Shown: piece by piece, positions 14,897 to 19,692 of the stretch
Layout of the letters: the number at the start of each line of letters is the position of its first letter
Numbering within the stretch: the first letter of the stretch is position 1
NCBI GenBank assembly: GCA_900554715.1
Contig: USIN01000007.1
Span: forward strand, 1 to 19,692
DNA: 19,692 bases
Source: an uncultured Bacteroidales bacterium
Lineage (GTDB): Bacteria; Bacteroidota; Bacteroidia; Bacteroidales; Muribaculaceae
Direction of reading: 5' to 3'
Notes under the pieces: model-generated
The model's database searches: none
Told to the model about the DNA's origin: nothing
What the model saw: only the letters and a program-made list of their open reading frames with translations
Made by a program: the position numbers and the translations under genes

Positions 14897-17569
14897 ATGT
14901 ATATTTTCGGCAGTTTTTTGAATTATAGGAACGAAACTGTAACAGTGAAAATTGTCACCGGCAGCGACCGTAGCAAGACGATAGAAATCGGCGGCGAGGA
15001 TGACCTTGTCTCGTTCACCGATGACCCGGTGGAAATCACGTCAGAGGTCAATGATACCTTCGACCACTTGCTGAAATCGCAGGCGTCGATAAGGTTATAC
15101 ACGAGAGTCTTTCTCGGCGAATTATTTTGTGCCTCATGCTACGACGCCGTAGTTAACATATATCGAGGCGACAAATGTATCTTCGCCGGTTTCGTCGAGC
15201 CTCAGACCTACTCACAGGGCTTCAATGAGTCACTCGACGAAATCGAGATCAATTGTATTGATGTACTGACGGCCCTCGAAGATTCGAGATACAGAAACGT
15301 CGGTGCGGCCTCGGTATCGTATGAGAGTGTCAAAGCCTCGGCCGCCATAAAACCGTTCGACCAGTTGCTCACCGGTATCATCGGCGACGCTTGTAGTGGC
15401 ATTGATCTCAACGGCGAGAGCAAGGCACACATATTTTATGACTGTAGCAAAAGCATGAGCAACATCGCGTTTCCTGAAACGATTTTCGCGCGCCTCGGTG
15501 TGTCGGAGCAGCTGTTTTTCGGCGACGACGAGGATGACGTGTGGACGCAGAGCGAGGTCATCGAAGAGATGCTGCGATATCTCGACCTTCATATTATACA
15601 GCAGGGCTTCGACTTCTATATCTTCTCCTGGTCGAGTCTTCGCGCCGGTGAACCGATAACCTGGCATAACCTGACCGGATCAGATACGAAGACAGATGCG
15701 TCGACAACCATAGATATCACCGTCGACAAAGTCATCGGTACCGACACACAGATGTCTATCGGCCAAGTCTACAATCAGATGTTGCTGACTTGCGAGGTCG
15801 AGAATGTCGAGAGCATCGTCGAGAGTCCGCTTGACAGCGATTCGCTGACGTCGCCTTATACCAACCGTCAGAAATACCTGACAGAAATTTCGTCGGACGG
15901 TGAGGGCATCAGGGCCATGAATGCCTTCGCCCTGATGGTTTGGGGGCAGAATGACCGTGTCGATTATGAAAATGCCGCCGTGACCGACTGGTACATCCAG
16001 GTCAGGAGCAATCCGCAATGGTCGTTCCCTGACAGCACGACAGGCGCAGATCTGATCGAGACGTATTGCACTGACAACAGCAATCAGCAGCGATTGCCAA
16101 ATGCACTCGCACAGAAGCCGGGGGCCGCTATTATCTCAATCGGCAGTGTCGTTGACAAGGTTGCCGACCGCAGTGATAATTCGCCGGTATCGAAAATCGA
16201 TATGAGCGATTACCTCGTCATCTCGGTAAACGGTAACGGCAAGGACAAACTCGCCGAGACATACCCCAAGGAGGGCGACATCAAGGCGGCTATACCAAGC
16301 GCGGTTTATCGCGGCGGCATTACCGGTGGGGCATTCTCGCCGGCCGACGACGAGACGACTAATTATATCGTTTTGTCTGGTAGCATAATCCTTAACCCGC
16401 GAATGGAAGTCAGCGCAGATTTCACTGAACTCGTTTCATCGACTACCGCTCTTGAGATGCAGACGCATATAAAACAACTCGTACCGAGTCGTGATAACAA
16501 AGACGGGCGTTTTTACACGCAGAAATACTGGAAGGCCGAGACGCCGATGTCAGCGCCGCAGCTCGACTCGAATACACGATCCGGACTTGTGCCGTTCACC
16601 GGTACCGGCCCCGAGGAGTACGAGTTCAAGTACAGCGCTATCGGCGACGGCGACGACCATGTCTCGAAGGTGGCCGCGCTGGCATGTATGCTCGTCATCG
16701 GAGACAAGTGTGTCGTCGAGACCGGTACGCAGGGACGGATTTCAGACTTTACATGGAAGCCCTACAAGCGCCGTGAAGACTGCGCCAGCGATGACGAATA
16801 TTATCAGCAGAGCTTCACGATCGGTTTTGACCCGAAAATCGGTGACAAGCTGATAGGAACCGAGTTTGACATGCAGAACAATATTGACTTCTCTCTCGGT
16901 ATTGATGCCGAGGGCATAGCTATTCCTATTCGCAAAAACGATAAGGTCAGCGGTCAGGTGAGTTTCATGATACTTGGCCCCGTCAATACCGTGTGGGGCG
17001 ACGTCAGCCGTCGTCACCCGACATTTTTCAGACATACAAAATGGAGCGAGAAATCGGTGCCGTTATTGGCTCATGTCAGCAGCATCTTTGTCAAGGCGTT
17101 TGACATAAATATATATAGTGACAATGGGCTCATCAATAACTTTGACGACTGTGATTTGGCCTACATGAGCGACACTGACGAGAGCTTCATTAACAGGAAA
17201 GACGACATCACTTTTAAAATTCACAGCGCCCTTACCGCTGACGAGCGCCGCCGCCTGGGTGTATCTGACTCGGTATGTCTGTCGACGCCTGTAGACACCA
17301 TCACAGGCGAGGCCGTTACCTCAATCTACTCGGTGGCGAAGGAGACTCAGGCAAAGCCCGAGCAGTTATATGTCGATAGCTATTATAATGAATATCATCG
17401 GCCACGTGTCGTCCTTACCCAGTGTTTCGAGGATCGAGACGGCATTGTCGGTTTGTTTAACCACTACCGTCACCCGGCTATATTAGACAAGACTTTTTTT
17501 GTTCAATCACTCGATCGTAATCTCATCGAGGGCAGCGCAACCTTAACTCTGAAAGAAATATGGAACTGA
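14897..17569 (+). CDS. Tail-tip / baseplate hub protein
   Basis: An 890-residue protein directly after the tape measure, the position of the tail-tip hub (distal tail and tail-associated functions) in siphoviruses. The first 150 residues fit a hub-like start: an IYRGDKCIFAGFVEPQTYS strand-turn-strand and a NCIDVLTALEDSRYRN segment are seen in this class of phage tail proteins. The central part is long and beta-rich with no motif I can name, and no catalytic lysozyme or peptidase motif is visible. The C-terminus closes with RHPAILDKTFFVQSLDRN and a final strand. Its end overlaps the fibre gene start at 17560 by ten bases. Function is from position and general character; confidence in a structural tail role is high, in the exact part moderate. 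Confidence 0.75.
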   Translation: MYIFGSFLNYRNETVTVKIVTGSDRSKTIEIGGEDDLVSFTDDPVEITSEVNDTFDHLLKSQASIRLYTRVFLGELFCASCYDAVVNIYRGDKCIFAGFVEPQTYSQGFNESLDEIEINCIDVLTALEDSRYRNVGAASVSYESVKASAAIKPFDQLLTGIIGDACSGIDLNGESKAHIFYDCSKSMSNIAFPETIFARLGVSEQLFFGDDEDDVWTQSEVIEEMLRYLDLHIIQQGFDFYIFSWSSLRAGEPITWHNLTGSDTKTDASTTIDITVDKVIGTDTQMSIGQVYNQMLLTCEVENVESIVESPLDSDSLTSPYTNRQKYLTEISSDGEGIRAMNAFALMVWGQNDRVDYENAAVTDWYIQVRSNPQWSFPDSTTGADLIETYCTDNSNQQRLPNALAQKPGAAIISIGSVVDKVADRSDNSPVSKIDMSDYLVISVNGNGKDKLAETYPKEGDIKAAIPSAVYRGGITGGAFSPADDETTNYIVLSGSIILNPRMEVSADFTELVSSTTALEMQTHIKQLVPSRDNKDGRFYTQKYWKAETPMSAPQLDSNTRSGLVPFTGTGPEEYEFKYSAIGDGDDHVSKVAALACMLVIGDKCVVETGTQGRISDFTWKPYKRREDCASDDEYYQQSFTIGFDPKIGDKLIGTEFDMQNNIDFSLGIDAEGIAIPIRKNDKVSGQVSFMILGPVNTVWGDVSRRHPTFFRHTKWSEKSVPLLAHVSSIFVKAFDINIYSDNGLINNFDDCDLAYMSDTDESFINRKDDITFKIHSALTADERRRLGVSDSVCLSTPVDTITGEAVTSIYSVAKETQAKPEQLYVDSYYNEYHRPRVVLTQCFEDRDGIVGLFNHYRHPAILDKTFFVQSLDRNLIEGSATLTLKEIWN

Positions 17570-19692
17570 TAGACGTCAAAATAATAAAGAAACCTAAAGC
17601 CAAGACGGCAGCGGTCTCGGGTGGGATTGCAACCGGAGGCAATGGCTATCTGCCAGGAGCCTCACAGCGCGAGGTTGAACGCGCGCTGACGGCCGACAGG
17701 GCCAAGGAGGCAGATCATGCCAAGAACGCCGATCGGGCAACGCTGGCAAATAGAGCCCTGGAGGCCGACCATGCAGCTTCGGCCAAGGACCTCGACGAGG
17801 ATAGCCCCGTAAGAGAAGAGTTTCTGAGCCGCATAGCTGATGATATAGCGTCGGGGCTCATCACTTTCGAGCAGGGCCTGATCGCGGTCGGCAGGGCTAT
17901 TTTTAAGAATGGCGCGGAGTTCGGCGATTTCATATCGTCGCTGCATTACGGCACTGGAGCCGGTGTTGACAAAATGGGCAACGCCGAGTTTCAATCGGTG
18001 CGCGTGCGCGGATTCTTTGAGGCACTGGAGTATATCGTCAACCGTCTGCAAGCCATCGAGGGTGACACCGTATTGACCGAGAGCGACCAGATCACGGAGG
18101 TGACGGACCTCGGCGGGGGAAACTATAAGCTCAAACTTAAGGAGAAGTGGGACGGCTATTTCACGGCGATGACTGTCGACACGGTGCTACGCGGGATATA
18201 TAACACGATGTCGCGCGGCGGGGGTGACTATTATACGTCGTGGATGCTCGTGACATCGGTCGACACGGCGTCGAACGAGCTGACGGTGATGCTCTATGAC
18301 GACGACGAGGTGCCGGGGGAGAAGAATTTCGCGCCGATAGCGATGATGAACGTCGCGCGCTGGGGCCACCGGACGGACGAACGTCGCCAGCGCTGTCTCT
18401 ACCTCTCGAGCACGGAGGGTCGCATAGTCAACCTCGTCGGGGTGCGTCAGCCGCTGCTGACGGCGGCAAACTACGGGTCGACGTTCGGACGTGTGCCGGA
18501 GTTTATCAGCCGGGCGTTCGGCTTCGCCGAGGGTCAGGAGGGTGTTTACTCAAAGTATCTCTTTGTCGAGAACCTTTTTCACGTCGACCACTTGGGCAAG
18601 CCTCTGCCGACGGTTCGCGACCGCGGACTGTGGACGGCGGGGGGCGACTACTACGACGGCTCGACGCTGCGCGAGGCTACGGGGGACTATGAGATAAGCG
18701 ACGTATGGCACGAGGGCCGCCGGTGGCGCTGCTGCAAGCTCGCGACGACAGCCGAGCCGAGCGAGAAGACGACCGACTGGGCTTATATCGAGGGACTGAC
18801 GCTGACATCGGCCAAGACAGAATATGCACTGTCGATAAGCGGCACGGTGACGCCCGAGGAGAGCGCATGGTCGGAGACCGCGCCCGAGCCGGTGGCTCTG
18901 ATGTGGCTTTGGACGCGGACGACGCTGGAGTTCAGCGACGGGTCGACGTCGCTGAGCTATACGAAGAGCTACATAGCCAAGGATGGTGCGAGCTACAGCG
19001 AGAACCTGCTGCGCGGTTCGGCCAAAGGCTGGAGCAACACCGGCTACCCGACGGCGCGGCTCGACTTCGGCGACGACAGGCCCGCGGCGGGCGAGAAGTT
19101 CACGGCGACGCTATGGGGCGCGCAGCTCGGCGAGGGCAAGACGCATTTCGCTCTCTATAACAGCGGCGGCTGGGTCAGTCCGGGCAATTTCACGGACATG
19201 GGCGACGGCCGGTATATGCTACAGGGGGCGTGGAAAGACGACGACAACGCCGGCCACGCTGTCACGACGGAGTTTGTCAATATATACGCGATACCGTCGT
19301 CGGTGACGGGTGTGACAAGCTCGATAACGAAAGTGAAACTTGAACGCGGGTGGAACGACACGCCCGTATGGACGCCCAACGCCGCCGACACCGAAGCTGT
19401 GTCGGTGACACTCAGCAACGACAGCCACGTCTTCGAGGGCGACTCGGAGAAGGCCGTGGCGGCGACGACGAGCATAGGCGTGACCGCCTATAAGGGCGAG
19501 CGCCGGATAGAGACGAGCGTAGGCGCAATCACGGGGCTGCCGATGGGCATGACGGCGCTTGTGAAGCTTGACGGCACGACGCAGACGTCGGTGACGGTGT
19601 CGGTGACGACGGCGCTGACGCAGCGTCAGGGAGTGCTGACGATACCCGTGACAGCCGACGGCAAGACATATATAAAGCAATTCTCGTGGTCG
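17560..19692 (+). CDS. Large tail fibre / receptor-binding protein, 3' partial
   Basis: The frame from the ATG at 17560 stays open for 711 codons to the right edge. Residues 42-76 are Ala-rich repeats (ADRAK, ADHAK, ADRAT). FLSRIADDIASGLITFEQGL near 88-107 follows, a segment that joins shaft to baseplate in Bacteroidales phage tail proteins. The middle has VPEFISRAFGFAEGQEGVYS and LGKPLPTVRDRGLWTAGGDYYDG. Near 480-600 a beta-sandwich-like module (NLLRGSAKGWSNTGYPTARL, later LERGWNDTPVWTPNAAD) resembles a carbohydrate-binding module; from about 610 an Ig-like, Thr/Ser/Val-rich part runs to the edge. The likely role is contact with host surface glycans. Family naming is by resemblance; the codon use changes near 18100. 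Confidence 0.8.
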   Translation, partial: MELIDVKIIKKPKAKTAAVSGGIATGGNGYLPGASQREVERALTADRAKEADHAKNADRATLANRALEADHAASAKDLDEDSPVREEFLSRIADDIASGLITFEQGLIAVGRAIFKNGAEFGDFISSLHYGTGAGVDKMGNAEFQSVRVRGFFEALEYIVNRLQAIEGDTVLTESDQITEVTDLGGGNYKLKLKEKWDGYFTAMTVDTVLRGIYNTMSRGGGDYYTSWMLVTSVDTASNELTVMLYDDDEVPGEKNFAPIAMMNVARWGHRTDERRQRCLYLSSTEGRIVNLVGVRQPLLTAANYGSTFGRVPEFISRAFGFAEGQEGVYSKYLFVENLFHVDHLGKPLPTVRDRGLWTAGGDYYDGSTLREATGDYEISDVWHEGRRWRCCKLATTAEPSEKTTDWAYIEGLTLTSAKTEYALSISGTVTPEESAWSETAPEPVALMWLWTRTTLEFSDGSTSLSYTKSYIAKDGASYSENLLRGSAKGWSNTGYPTARLDFGDDRPAAGEKFTATLWGAQLGEGKTHFALYNSGGWVSPGNFTDMGDGRYMLQGAWKDDDNAGHAVTTEFVNIYAIPSSVTGVTSSITKVKLERGWNDTPVWTPNAADTEAVSVTLSNDSHVFEGDSEKAVAATTSIGVTAYKGERRIETSVGAITGLPMGMTALVKLDGTTQTSVTVSVTTALTQRQGVLTIPVTADGKTYIKQFSWS
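17683..17787 (+). repeat. Ala-Asp heptad-like repeat coding region in the tail fibre
   Basis: Residues 42-76 of the fibre contain four or five copies of a loose A-D-x-A-x-x-A unit: TADRAKEADHAKNADRA, then TLANRALEADHAASA. Such units form a trimeric shaft or coiled coil in Bacteroidales phage fibres. The DNA copies differ, so this is a protein repeat and not an exact tandem DNA repeat. Confidence 0.65.

Noticed and set aside
17662..18051. 129-codon frame on the minus strand in the fibre gene
   Set aside because: Antisense of the Ala-Asp repeat part; no promoter or family features.
18491..19306. Open frames on the plus strand in other phases at the right end (18491-18697, 18705-19160, 18983-19306)
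   Set aside because: They are shadows of the GC-rich codon pattern in the long fibre frame, which stays open throughout to the edge and has clear protein features.
1..19692. CRISPR array, tRNA genes, insertion sequences, or a diversity-generating retroelement
   Set aside because: I saw no regularly spaced direct repeats with spacers, no cloverleaf with a CCA end, no transposase, and no reverse transcriptase or adenine-variable repeat pair with the fibre gene. A template repeat could still lie outside the window.

Overview
The window looks like part of a temperate or formerly temperate tailed phage (siphovirus type, HK97-like head) of a Bacteroidales host. Gene order and families identify the phage. 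The host is inferred from the lack of Shine-Dalgarno sequences before most genes (A-rich leaders instead), from two promoters of the Bacteroidetes type (TTTG, 19-20 bases, TAnnTTTG), and from a tail-fibre gene of a style common in gut Bacteroidales phages. No integrase, repressor, lysis or host genes lie inside the window, so free phage and prophage cannot be told apart.

Layout, all on the + strand except one gene. 1-1083: end of a VapE-type primase/helicase. 1084-1439: non-coding stretch full of CGGTTTAC motifs, a candidate origin or operator cluster. 1440-3467: VRR-NUC nuclease, SNF2-type helicase and HNH endonuclease, each overlapping the next. 3468-3579: non-coding, with an inverted repeat, where a cos site could lie. 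3580-8980: packaging and head genes (small terminase, large terminase with a reading-frame break, portal, prohead protease, major capsid). 9012-10968: connector, head closure, gp10-like protein (frame break at its start), tail terminator and tail tube. 10965-11605: two tail assembly chaperones joined by a -1 ribosomal frameshift on an A-run. 11587-11787, minus strand: a 66-residue membrane protein with its own near-perfect promoter. 11837-17569: tape measure and tail-tip protein. 17560 to the right edge: a large tail-fibre gene, open at the window edge.

How it works together: the left genes handle DNA replication and processing. HNH, small terminase, large terminase and portal package DNA into a capsid built from the protease and major capsid protein. 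The connectors close the head, tail tube and chaperones build a tail whose length the tape measure sets, and the last two genes form the tip and receptor-binding fibre. The minus-strand gene runs against this late operon and is the best candidate for a gene expressed from the silent prophage.

Most notable: the minus-strand, probably leaderless membrane gene inserted between tail chaperone and tape measure; the CGGTTTAC motif cluster; the frame break that cuts two expected nuclease residues off the large terminase; a second frame break at the start of the gp10-like gene; and a codon-use change inside the tail fibre.
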